A stretch of DNA of 64,000 bases, taken from UBA3263 sp964586765 (GTDB lineage: Bacteria; Bacteroidota; Bacteroidia; Bacteroidales; Muribaculaceae). Positions 41,502 to 50,303 of this stretch are shown here, in pieces. The notes under the pieces were generated by a model. The model was not told the DNA's origin. It made no database searches and worked only from the letters and a program-made list of their open reading frames with translations. A program made the position numbers and the translations under genes. The stretch lies in the NCBI GenBank assembly GCA_964586765.1, contig CAZPHN010000009.1, positions 1 through 64,000 on the forward strand, given 5' to 3'. How positions within the stretch are numbered: position 1 is the stretch's first letter; every line of letters starts with the position of its first letter.

Positions 41502-44500
41502 TTATTTGATCAGGACTTTTTTGCCGTTGATGATGTAGATACCCGGGGAGGAGATGCGGCTGAGGCGCAGACCCTGAAGGGTGTAGATTACGGGAGTGGT
41601 AGTGTCTGTCTCACTGATTTCGTCAATCGATACGGTTGATGACGGCGACTCCTTGATTGCCAACAGGGTGTTGTAGTGGGGCAGGAGGGCGGCGTATGAC
41701 TGATTGTAGTGAGAGTGAGACGTGTTCGGCGCGTTCAATACAATTTCGGAGTTGCGACACTGGCGCAAGGCAGCGATTATGTCTCCTTCGTTTGATTTAG
41801 GATAGCTGTCAGTATCAGGAACAGAGGTCACGTTGTGAGTAGCAAGACCGAATTCGCTGACGGCGAAGAAGGAATGACCATTGCTGACACCATTATAGGA
41901 GTCAGTTACAGACTTGCGGCTGCTAATAACGGTGAAGCGGATATGGGCAGTTCCGGCGGGCACTTCGAATGTTTCAGATTCGAATGTGGTAGCATGGGTA
42001 ATAGGAAGAACTGAGTCGTCAAGTTCCTGAGCCGTGGTCCATGTGTGACCGTCGGCGGAATACTCGATGACGGCTTCAACGGGAGCATAGGTATTGGTGG
42101 ATTGGTTGCGGGTCTTATAGGTCAGTACCATATGGGTTTCTTCCTCCTGTGTCGGCTCGGGGAGCTCAATCTGGATGTAGTGGTCGAGTCCGTCAGTGGT
42201 GTTGCCGTCATAGTTGCTGTGGAAGTAGGTGTTTTGGTTGTTGTCAAAGAGTACTTGCCATGATGACAGGTGGTCACCGGCATTCTGACCGGTATATTCC
42301 GCATTGGTTGAATAATGGTCAACAGTGAGCGTCAACGGAGTTACTTCCTCATTGTTTGTTCCGATTTCGGCTGCAATAGTGCGGGTTTGGTCAATCAAGT
42401 CGCGCAGGCGTTCGGAATTACGGTTCATTGCGTCGAGCAGCGGCTGGTATTTCTCGGTCAGCTGTTCAGTAGCCGACGTCAGTTGTTCGTTGGTAGCATC
42501 TGAGGCGCGGACCGCCTTGGCAGATTGAAGCTCATTATAGAGGTCAAGCATCATTTCAGAGGTCACGAAAGTGGAGTGTTCGCCCGGGAACGCAGCTACA
42601 ATGCCGCCCGTAACTTCGATTGTGCCTGCTTGGGCAAGAAGAGATTCAGAGTGTTCAATTATGTCGTCAAGAGCAAACAGATAAGCTTTGCGTTCGGCAT
42701 TGTCGATAAGTTCGATGGTCCACTGCGAGGCATCGGCACCGGTGGTCCAACGTACTATCTGGTTACCGTTGCTGGCGTGAATAGCTTTGTGACTAGCGGC
42801 AATGTCTGCGGCAAGAGAGATGAAACCGGGAGAGTGGATTTCGGCGATAAATTTCTGGGGTTCATCAGAAAGCGGCAGCGGAGTTTCATCGGTATCCGGG
42901 ATACGAAGATACTTATAAGCGGAGATGCTCTTGATATAGAAGCCTTCGGCATCATCAGAGGGGGAGAATATCCACTGCTGAGCTTTGTTTTCCATGTTAA
43001 CGTTGTTAGTTACCGGTATGACAGCATTGGCGTCTGCGTTAGGCTGAATGCCACGTTCTCCCTTAAGTTTATTATATGTAAACACATAGATTCCATTGGG
43101 TTCAATCCAGATTGTGTTTTCGGGAGTAAGTTCGATAGATTCAGCAGCGATAACCTCATTGTTAAGGTCGGTATAAAGCTCTACGATATTGTCGGCGTTA
43201 AGTTCGTTATTGTCAACGGTGTTCTTTACGTCATCACGGATATTTTTGAGGTCAGTTACGAGTTCAGGCTTTATGTAACCTACCTTGCGACTGGAGAAGT
43301 CGGCTTTTGCGAGCACGGTGTCCGCTTTATCAAGCAACTGAGCAATGATTTCGGCTTTTGCGTCCAGACTGCCGTCATGAATTACGTCGATAACTTCAAC
43401 TTCTTCATTTTCGCCGGTCACTACGTTAAATGATACGTTGCCGGTAGAGATTTTTTCTGCTGCAGCAGGCGAAACTTCGAAGGTGGTGTCGTTACTGAAG
43501 CCAATGAGCTTGCCGTTTTCATCGTAAATGATGAAGCCGACGCCGCCGGTGGCTCCGCTTACGGTTACAGTTGTGCCGGTGATGACAAACTCATAGTCTC
43601 CGCTGACGGTGTCTGCGCCGGGAGCAAAGTCTTTCAGTGCGCCCATGGTTCCGGCATCAGCGGGTGAACACCAGTCGGCATAACCGGGTTTGGTCGAGCC
43701 TACACGGTCATCGATAAAGATGATTGAGGTGTTCTTTTCCCAGCCGTTTTCTTTGGCAAGCTGTGCAACTTCAGCTTTCCATTCTTCAATTTCTTCTTCC
43801 GACAGGTAGGAGGTATATGCGGTATAGTCACCAATGTAGTAACCATCCTGAGGAATAAAGAAGCCCCATGAGTCAAAGAAGTCGGTAAGATCTTCGCCGG
43901 CGGCTATGCAACACATCTTAGCGAAGTGGAGAAGGTCATCCTTTGCGTTAAGATGGGCAGTGCTGCTTTTTTGAAGCGGGTTGTCGCGCAGAAGTTCGTA
44001 GAGGCGCGGATAGAATTTCTTATTATGTCCGGTAGCATGGTAGTAGAGCCAGAGCTGGAACCACATACGTGTGGTGCCCCAAGTGTCATGCTGGTGGAAA
44101 TTGTAACCTTTATTGAAGAAGTCGGTTTGGACAGATGGGAGCGATGCACGCGAGGTCTTGTCGCCGCGATAGAAGAGCGCGATGTTTGAGAAAACGTTGT
44201 TGCTCTCCTCGGTAGTGCCGGCAATGTTCATCGGTCCTTGGTTCATGTGACCGAACTCATGGGCGGGTCCCCAGAGGTCCATTGTCGGGAACTCCATAAT
44301 AATAGAACGCAGAGTAGAGATATTATAATTGGTTCTATACCATGTTGCGCTCATGTATCCGGTAGTACGGGAAAGACCCATCAGGCGGTTGTTGAAGTAG
44401 AGATGATAATCTGACGGAGCGATTTCATCTCCTTCAAGGGGATCATACCAGTCGCGTCCGGCTGCTTTTTCAGCGCGGATAACATCGTCGCTCATCAGAC

Positions 44501-46925
44501 CCATAACCAACTGCTCGGCAACGAACATGTCATCCCAAGCATTCATTGTGGCGTTCAAATCGAAATTCCCGGCAGCATATTCTTCGGGAGTGAGGAGATT
44601 TTTAAGACCGGGATGGTCATTGCCGTTTTCATCGCTTGCATTGTCAAAGTGGAGATAAAGCATGCAATGCTCGGAAATAAGGCAGAAACGTGAATTACGC
44701 GCGCGGTCACGGTAGTAGAACCAGTCTTCGTTAGTGTCCGGGGTATACAGCTCATCGCCCACGGAATTGAAGAAGCCATTTATTGAGCCGCCTTCAATGT
44801 GGATTTTAATGTCATCGTAGTCGCTCAGGGGGTGAATGCGTTCGCGACCCTGATTAGTGCTTACTGTGTAGTAAACTACTATTTGTGCACAATCCCTTAA
44901 ACAGGGAATTACATTCAGACCTTCGTGAAGTTCTGTACCGTCGGCATATCTGTTGAGTACGGTAACATCATCATCGGCTGTGCGCTGAGCGAGATATAAG
45001 GTAGAGCCTTCGGTTGCACCCTTGTCAACCATAACATAGAGAGTCGAGCCGGTGTCGCCAAGAATACCTGTGATATTGTTGAAGTTGGTATATGCCTGAA
45101 TACGGGTCATGTTTGAAACCCTGTCACATTCAGAGTATGGCTCAATCATCTGGACGCGGAATTTTTTCGCGTGGTCGCTGTCCCATTGAATCGATGAATT
45201 CATGGGGTCTGTTTCAGACCAGTCGTTGGTTCGTACCTTCATTACCATCTGGCGCAGAACTTCAGGGAGATCAAGATAGACGCTGTTCTGCTGAAGTTGC
45301 TGGATGCTCATCGAGGCATATTCCGGATTGAGCTGCGTGCATGTCTTATCAGCAAAAATGAGGTTAAGCGAATTTTCGAGATTGCCTTGAACAACATGGT
45401 CCCATGTATTGCGTTTGGCTTCTACGTCTGCCTCGGTTATATCAGACATGAGGTTCATGTGCCAATATGTGGGTATTTCGTTAGTGTTCCAGCAAACCAT
45501 TTTTTTGCCGGCAGCCTCATGGGCAAAGCCGTAAATTTTTTGGTTACCCGTGAGCTCCAGTACGCTTTGCGGCTCAAAAACAAAACCATACTCACGTAAT
45601 TCGAAATGGAGTACTGACTTGGCTGGATCAGGATTAGCTGTACCTACAATACTCCACGGTTTGCTGATTTCCAAGGGGCTCATCAGCGCACCTCCGCTAC
45701 GGTAGTTACGAAGAATGTATCCGGTGCCATCTTCGGCAGCCTCCACAACCCAGAGCTGACTTTCATCACTCGAGTCGGCGGCTACGCAGACTGCCTCGGT
45801 GCCATTATGGATTAGAGCATCACCATATTTAGCGTTAACAATCTGATAGACCCTGTTAGGCTCAATTTCAGTAGCGCAATTATATTTATCGGGCCAGTTG
45901 GCTCGTTCAGCAGCGATGGAAGCGTCGTCATAGGTATCTATGAGATTGACTCGCCATAGTGATTTACCATCTCCTTTACCCCATGAGTAAAGTTGATTGC
46001 TGTTATTACAATGAGCATAATTCTGGGAGTTTTCCTTTCCATCAGGATAAATAAGGTATGAATCCGAATTTTCGCCTAATGATTCTATATGCATGACTGA
46101 GCCGTCGGCAGGGAGATAGGTATGGGCTGCCCAATATGCCTGAGTGCGTAGCGGTGCAATCATGTAATCGCCGGTAGCGAGACTACGCAGATAGAAGCCC
46201 GACCCGTTTGGAGCAGACTCCGTCACCCATAGCTGCGATTTATCCGCTTGATTCGGTTGAACGCAATTAATGTTTCCATGGCCGTCGGTTGCCGACATGG
46301 CATTATTGCTTACGGAATTAATAAACTGATACACCTTGTTGGGCTCGATTGCTAATGGATGCCATTCCTCTTTAAGCCAATTGGCTTTGTAGGCATCAAT
46401 TGTTGCTTTGTCAAGATCAATCTGAGTAAAACTCCATCGTGATGCGGGGGCAAGGTTACCATAGCAAATTACCATGGTGCCTGCACCGCCGTTGGCATGT
46501 GCATAACCGTCTTGTAATATATAAGATGACGATATGCTATGTCCTAATGCCTGAATAGACGTATTTGGGATACTATCGTTTATAATAAACGACATTGTAT
46601 GCGGGTCAGGATTTTTTGAGAATGTCGTTACCCAATAATTGTTTTTTTTGATGGGAGAGGTCATATACGTTCCGGTAACAATGTCGCGCAGATAGTATCC
46701 TGACCTGTCAGCATTACTTTCAGCCACCCATAATTGATGTGGGTTCGCTTCATTAATCGTAGTGACAGTTATGTTGCCGATAATGGCAGGACCTGTCATT
46801 GCCATGGCAGTGTTGTAATGGTTCGTAATCCGATACACGCCACCCTCTTCTAATTCAACCTTAGCCGAGACTGTAAGCCCGGATAGCAGAATCAATGATG
46901 AACAAATGATTGATTTAAGGTTCAT
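41502..46925 (-). CDS. Large secreted M60-type metallopeptidase (mucinase-like)
   Basis: This 1,807-aa protein starts with a signal peptide (IICSSLILLSGLTVSA). Three ricin-like repeats follow in the first 520 residues (VYRITNHYN, VYQFINSVSN, VYQIVNAKYG, each with QLWV). The M60/enhancin domain has HEFGHMNQ at 889-893 and TTEES about 13 residues later as the third zinc ligand. A fourth ricin-like unit, helical linkers and an F5/8-type carbohydrate-binding domain lie near the end (HYIQIELPEPTQ). The last residues GIYIINGKKVLIK are the sorting-like tail. M60 enzymes cut mucin-type glycoproteins, fitting a gut-mucus niche. It has its own promoter and terminator. Confidence 0.9.
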   Translation of the reverse strand: MNLKSIICSSLILLSGLTVSAKVELEEGGVYRITNHYNTAMAMTGPAIIGNITVTTINEANPHQLWVAESNADRSGYYLRDIVTGTYMTSPIKKNNYWVTTFSKNPDPHTMSFIINDSIPNTSIQALGHSISSSYILQDGYAHANGGAGTMVICYGNLAPASRWSFTQIDLDKATIDAYKANWLKEEWHPLAIEPNKVYQFINSVSNNAMSATDGHGNINCVQPNQADKSQLWVTESAPNGSGFYLRSLATGDYMIAPLRTQAYWAAHTYLPADGSVMHIESLGENSDSYLIYPDGKENSQNYAHCNNSNQLYSWGKGDGKSLWRVNLIDTYDDASIAAERANWPDKYNCATEIEPNRVYQIVNAKYGDALIHNGTEAVCVAADSSDESQLWVVEAAEDGTGYILRNYRSGGALMSPLEISKPWSIVGTANPDPAKSVLHFELREYGFVFEPQSVLELTGNQKIYGFAHEAAGKKMVCWNTNEIPTYWHMNLMSDITEADVEAKRNTWDHVVQGNLENSLNLIFADKTCTQLNPEYASMSIQQLQQNSVYLDLPEVLRQMVMKVRTNDWSETDPMNSSIQWDSDHAKKFRVQMIEPYSECDRVSNMTRIQAYTNFNNITGILGDTGSTLYVMVDKGATEGSTLYLAQRTADDDVTVLNRYADGTELHEGLNVIPCLRDCAQIVVYYTVSTNQGRERIHPLSDYDDIKIHIEGGSINGFFNSVGDELYTPDTNEDWFYYRDRARNSRFCLISEHCMLYLHFDNASDENGNDHPGLKNLLTPEEYAAGNFDLNATMNAWDDMFVAEQLVMGLMSDDVIRAEKAAGRDWYDPLEGDEIAPSDYHLYFNNRLMGLSRTTGYMSATWYRTNYNISTLRSIIMEFPTMDLWGPAHEFGHMNQGPMNIAGTTEESNNVFSNIALFYRGDKTSRASLPSVQTDFFNKGYNFHQHDTWGTTRMWFQLWLYYHATGHNKKFYPRLYELLRDNPLQKSSTAHLNAKDDLLHFAKMCCIAAGEDLTDFFDSWGFFIPQDGYYIGDYTAYTSYLSEEEIEEWKAEVAQLAKENGWEKNTSIIFIDDRVGSTKPGYADWCSPADAGTMGALKDFAPGADTVSGDYEFVITGTTVTVSGATGGVGFIIYDENGKLIGFSNDTTFEVSPAAAEKISTGNVSFNVVTGENEEVEVIDVIHDGSLDAKAEIIAQLLDKADTVLAKADFSSRKVGYIKPELVTDLKNIRDDVKNTVDNNELNADNIVELYTDLNNEVIAAESIELTPENTIWIEPNGIYVFTYNKLKGERGIQPNADANAVIPVTNNVNMENKAQQWIFSPSDDAEGFYIKSISAYKYLRIPDTDETPLPLSDEPQKFIAEIHSPGFISLAADIAASHKAIHASNGNQIVRWTTGADASQWTIELIDNAERKAYLFALDDIIEHSESLLAQAGTIEVTGGIVAAFPGEHSTFVTSEMMLDLYNELQSAKAVRASDATNEQLTSATEQLTEKYQPLLDAMNRNSERLRDLIDQTRTIAAEIGTNNEEVTPLTLTVDHYSTNAEYTGQNAGDHLSSWQVLFDNNQNTYFHSNYDGNTTDGLDHYIQIELPEPTQEEETHMVLTYKTRNQSTNTYAPVEAVIEYSADGHTWTTAQELDDSVLPITHATTFESETFEVPAGTAHIRFTVISSRKSVTDSYNGVSNGHSFFAVSEFGLATHNVTSVPDTDSYPKSNEGDIIAALRQCRNSEIVLNAPNTSHSHYNQSYAALLPHYNTLLAIKESPSSTVSIDEISETDTTTPVIYTLQGLRLSRISSPGIYIINGKKVLIK

Positions 46926-46977
46926 ATAAAAAACTATTAATTAACAAAAGCACCCCGGAATTATACTCCGGAACATG

Positions 46978-46985
46978 CAAATTTA
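46978..46985 (-). promoter_or_regulatory. Promoter -7 element of the M60 peptidase gene
   Basis: CAAATTTA on the plus strand is TAAATTTG on the minus strand. A small hairpin (CCGGA-7-TCCGG) lies in the leader at 46955-46971. Confidence 0.5.
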
Positions 46986-47128
46986 CGCAAAAAACCTCGC
47001 TACCACCAATTATTGTGAAAAAATCCGTGACAAAACTTCCCTAAGGTTTCTTTAATGACTTATAACGCAACATTGAACCAATGTTAGTTAAATATTGTTT
47101 CAATAAAAACAGAAAAAATATATATCCA

Positions 47129-47806
47129 ATGAAAGTTATAGGAATAAATGGAAGTGCCAGAAAAGACTGGAATACTGCCAATCTCGTAAAGAAGGCACTT
47201 GAAGGTGCTGCTTCTGTCGGAGCCGATACTGAATATATAGAACTATATGCGGAACCAATAAAAGGTTGTATGGAATGTTTCGCCTGCAAGCGAAAGGGCA
47301 ACAAAACGGGCGGATTGTGTGCGATTAGAGATAATCTTCGTCCAATCCTTGAAAAAGCTCATGATGCAGATGTCATTATAGTCGGGTCTCCGAATTTCTT
47401 TGGTTATCCATCCGGAATGGTTCGGTCATTTCTTGAACGCTTTCTCTATCCGCTATCATCATATCAAATTGAAAATGGCAGGTTTGTAAGAATTCTTGGC
47501 AATAGAATTATACCTGCCGGAATAATTTTTACAATGAACTCTGATGAGCAATACTATAAGACGGGCGGCTACGAAACATCCTTAGGCATGACGCGGTCCA
47601 ATCTTGAACATGTATTGGGATATGCAGAACAATATAATTCGTATAACACACTGCAATTTGCTGATTATTCAAAGATGGACGCCAATTTCTTTGATGTCGA
47701 AAATAAAAAGCATCAGCATGAGACTCAATTTCCCATTGACCAAGAGAAGTGTTTCGAAATGGGCAAACGTTTGGCTAATTTATCATTGCACTCCGGCAAT
47801 AACTGA
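47129..47806 (+). CDS. NADPH-dependent FMN reductase / iron-sulfur flavoprotein-like
   Basis: This 225-aa flavodoxin-fold protein has the FMN loop INGSARKDWNTANLV and the segment KGCMECFACKRKG with a Cys cluster seen in iron-sulfur flavoproteins. SPNFFGYPSGMVRSFLERF is the usual dimer/flavin contact. It probably reduces quinones, nitro compounds or metal centres; the substrate is unknown. The ATG at 47129 matches the family start; the longer frame from 47081 adds non-conserved residues. It lies alone on the plus strand between two minus-strand units. Confidence 0.85.
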   Translation: MKVIGINGSARKDWNTANLVKKALEGAASVGADTEYIELYAEPIKGCMECFACKRKGNKTGGLCAIRDNLRPILEKAHDADVIIVGSPNFFGYPSGMVRSFLERFLYPLSSYQIENGRFVRILGNRIIPAGIIFTMNSDEQYYKTGGYETSLGMTRSNLEHVLGYAEQYNSYNTLQFADYSKMDANFFDVENKKHQHETQFPIDQEKCFEMGKRLANLSLHSGNN

Positions 47807-47836
47807 CGTACTTTCACTGATTTAGCTATATTCTCA

Positions 47837-48250
47837 TTATTTCAGGTTCGCTTTTACTTCAAAATGGTTATCATGAACAATAATGCCACATAAGCATACA
47901 TTATCGACGAGGGCTTTAGTCTGGCTAAGCTGAGACAATTCAATGCATATCTGATGACCTTCTTTTGCGACAATCACGTTCGTCATTTCCGAAAATTTTG
48001 CTTTAATAAACGATAAGACTCCGGCAATAATCATGTCTATTCCAAATCCACCATTGTATGTAACACAGATAGAATCCTTCTTGACATCATCAATGGATAT
48101 ATTGATTGGAACTTGAATGGTTTTAAAAAAAAGATTTTGCGAGTATGACACGCATACTTCCCTTTCCGACACCTCACTAAAAGTCAAAGACTTGCCATAA
48201 TGATTATCAATATAATGGCTAAGTTCTGCAAATGTAATTATGATATTCAT
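47837..48250 (-). CDS. Unknown 137-aa protein
   Basis: I do not recognise this protein. It has no signal peptide or membrane helix; alternating strands (REVCVSYSQNLFFKTIQV) and one amphipathic helix (IAGVLSFIKAKFSEM) suggest an alpha/beta fold. The C-terminal part contains VCLCG. It is AT-rich like the large operon upstream on the same strand but has its own promoter at 48301-48331, within the terminator region of that operon. It may belong functionally to the upstream cluster. Confidence 0.6.
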   Translation of the reverse strand: MNIIITFAELSHYIDNHYGKSLTFSEVSEREVCVSYSQNLFFKTIQVPINISIDDVKKDSICVTYNGGFGIDMIIAGVLSFIKAKFSEMTNVIVAKEGHQICIELSQLSQTKALVDNVCLCGIIVHDNHFEVKANLK

Positions 48251-48263
48251 ATATTTAATATTA

Positions 48264-48299
48264 AAAAGAGACTGGACGGCACAAATACCGTCTCAGTCT
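48264..48299 (-). terminator. Terminator/leader hairpin between WG-repeat gene and 137-aa gene
   Basis: On the minus strand AGACTGAGACGG pairs with CCGTCCAGTCT (11 bp with one bulge), followed by CTTTTT. It can end the upstream operon, but a promoter directly in front places it at the very start of the next transcript too. Confidence 0.65.
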
Positions 48300-48300
48300 G

Positions 48301-48331
48301 CAAATTTAACAATTATGATTGATTATTCAAT
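48301..48331 (-). promoter_or_regulatory. Promoter of the 137-aa gene
   Basis: ATTG (48328-48331), 19 bases, TAAATTTG (48301-48308) on the minus strand. The predicted transcription start falls inside the terminator hairpin. Confidence 0.55.
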
Positions 48332-48359
48332 CAAGTTTTAGTCTTTTTTAGGGGATATT

Positions 48360-49463
48360 TTAATTGTTGACTTTCTTACCTTTCTCGTTCAGTATAAGAA
48401 ACTCCCCACCATGAGCAATCTGACATTCAAAAAGGTCAGCTTTATATGCGCTTATTGATGAATAAATAGGTGGAGTTACCGGATGACCGTTCTTATCAAT
48501 CAACCCATAATAGCCATTACTGGAATAGGTTAACAAATTCGCCGGTTTCTGAATTCGATTTCCATCCTTATCAAGTACATCAGAGTAGTATTCCAATGTG
48601 TATGCACAGTCATATACGAAATCATCAGTTACATTGCCGTTGTAGTCAAGTCTCTTCTTGTTGTTATCATCATCTATTACAACGATACCACCCTCGGGAT
48701 AGATTTCAACATTTTTGTATTCATTTGGCACGATAATGACTCCGTCTTTGCTGATTGCGCCCATCTTTCCGCGGAATTTGGACAGCCACATATTATTAGC
48801 CATCGGCACCAAATCATCATATAGATTATTGGTAACAATATAACCGTTCGTGTCAACAAGGGCTTTCATGCCTGCAACGTCAATCCTTGTGTAATTTCCA
48901 TGATAGGAGTAATTCATCCCCTTTTTCCTATGATACTTACGCCTATTGATAGGTTTACCCGAATGGTCAATAAAGAACACACTATCACCTATGCAGACAC
49001 CGGCAACCCCATCGTTGAAGCACCATGCTGCATCATACGTCGCAGGAATAATAATATTACCTGACAGACAGCTGAGGAAACCTCGCTTGCCATCTTTGGC
49101 AAAAACGACAAGGCTATCACCGTCTTGGGGGCGTGCAATCCAGTCTAATCCCTTTATAATTTTCTTTCCAGTGTTTTTGTCTGTAATATAACTCTTTCCC
49201 TTACCTTTATTAAAAAAGTAAAAATCTTCACCAAGTGCAGTCCGTTCGTAATAATTGGCATAGCGATGGTCACGACCATAGACCTCGTCGTAAAATGCAT
49301 ATCCCAGCATACAGGTGAATGCCAATATACAGATTGTGAGAGTGGCCCCGATTACGCGCCAGAATGGTGTCTTGTTTTCCCAAGAAAAGATGTTGCAGAT
49401 AAACTGCCAGATGCCGCCGAAAAAGACAGTCACCCACATTTTAATTGTGATTTTTTGTCTCAT
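48360..49463 (-). CDS. Membrane-anchored WG-repeat protein
   Basis: This 367-aa protein has an N-terminal TM helix (VIGATLTICILAFTCMLGYA, about residues 38-57). Most of the rest is WG-type beta-repeats: KRGFLSCLSGNIIIPATYD, KMGAISKDGVIIVPNEYKN and YYGLIDKNGHPVTPPIYS, which follow the GLI..G.ii.P.Y pattern. WG repeats probably form a propeller-like binding surface; ligands are unknown. The first part, before the TM, is cytoplasmic by charge (RQKITIKMW). It is the last gene of the long minus-strand run, 10 bases after a YbjN-like gene. Confidence 0.8.
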   Translation of the reverse strand: MRQKITIKMWVTVFFGGIWQFICNIFSWENKTPFWRVIGATLTICILAFTCMLGYAFYDEVYGRDHRYANYYERTALGEDFYFFNKGKGKSYITDKNTGKKIIKGLDWIARPQDGDSLVVFAKDGKRGFLSCLSGNIIIPATYDAAWCFNDGVAGVCIGDSVFFIDHSGKPINRRKYHRKKGMNYSYHGNYTRIDVAGMKALVDTNGYIVTNNLYDDLVPMANNMWLSKFRGKMGAISKDGVIIVPNEYKNVEIYPEGGIVVIDDDNNKKRLDYNGNVTDDFVYDCAYTLEYYSDVLDKDGNRIQKPANLLTYSSNGYYGLIDKNGHPVTPPIYSSISAYKADLFECQIAHGGEFLILNEKGKKVNN

Positions 49464-49473
49464 AATTGAATCA

Positions 49474-49902
49474 TTATTCGTTATTAAGTTCTTGTATTAG
49501 GTTGTCTTCGTATACCGTTGCTTCATACTGTTCGATGAAATTTTTCTTAGCTCTCACCACTGCCTGCAATGCTATGTTCAATAGATACTCTATTTCATCA
49601 TCTTCTTTGCAGAAAAATTCTGATGAAACCACTAAATCATTATCTTCATCAATGTAGAATTTAATCTGCATCAGCCGATAGTTTAATTCATTACATGCGC
49701 TCAATGCCAATTGTTGGTCCGTTTCATCATCAGCCGTAAAAAAACCGGTCATTGTAACTGCTATCGCATGTGAATCACTCTGAAGCAATCCAATTTGAAC
49801 ATAGTTCATTTGGTATCGGATGATGATGGAGTTTTCTCCTTCTTGTAAAATCGGGAATTTCCAATTTTCAAGAATAAGCTTTACTACTTCCTTACTCGTC
49901 AT
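49474..49902 (-). CDS. YbjN-like protein (1)
   Basis: This 142-aa acidic protein resembles the YbjN/type III chaperone-like fold. A helix (SKEVVKLILENWKFP) is followed by strands (ENSIIIRYQMNYVQIGLL) and a long helical end (EIEYLLNIALQAVVRAKKNF). YbjN-like proteins are small dimeric chaperones or regulators. Its start overlaps the stop of a second YbjN-like gene by 11 bases, suggesting the two are made and perhaps act together. Placed between an AAA+ ATPase and the WG-repeat protein. Confidence 0.6.
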   Translation of the reverse strand: MTSKEVVKLILENWKFPILQEGENSIIIRYQMNYVQIGLLQSDSHAIAVTMTGFFTADDETDQQLALSACNELNYRLMQIKFYIDEDNDLVVSSEFFCKEDDEIEYLLNIALQAVVRAKKNFIEQYEATVYEDNLIQELNNE

Positions 49903-50290
49903 CTTCTTCGTTGTTTATGAATTTGTGGAATTTAACCGTTGAAACTGCAAGTCCTCGAATCATATGTTCAAGTAATTCTGGAGTTGGATCATATTTGTCA
50001 AGAAAATGCTGATAGTTGAGCCATACGGAATTCAAAAAAATTACTGGTTGCACAAACTTCATCTGTCGAGTAAATTTTGACATTGTCTCCAGAACTGCTA
50101 CTCTGTTTTCATCAGTAACATCAAAGATACAGGGTGCCATGAGATATATAGTGTGAGCATCATCATCTTCAGGAGTAAAAAAAAGTATCATTCCCTCATA
50201 TTCGAAACGATAACCGATATTCTCGTCTACAAACTCTGGTTGGAAGCCTAACTGATGTAGGATACCTAAAATTTTTTCTCTTCCCATCAT
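49892..50290 (-). CDS. YbjN-like protein (2)
   Basis: This 132-aa acidic protein probably has the same fold as its neighbour: GREKILGILHQLGFQPEFVD, strands (YRFEYEGMILFFTP), a central helix (RVAVLETMSKFTRQMK) and a C-terminal helix. Sequence identity with the first is low. It begins 13 bases after the AAA+ ATPase gene. Role as an adaptor or chaperone for the adjacent ATPases is inference. Confidence 0.55.
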   Translation of the reverse strand: MMGREKILGILHQLGFQPEFVDENIGYRFEYEGMILFFTPEDDDAHTIYLMAPCIFDVTDENRVAVLETMSKFTRQMKFVQPVIFLNSVWLNYQHFLDKYDPTPELLEHMIRGLAVSTVKFHKFINNEEDDE

Positions 50291-50303
50291 TATTTTGAGG
50301 TGG

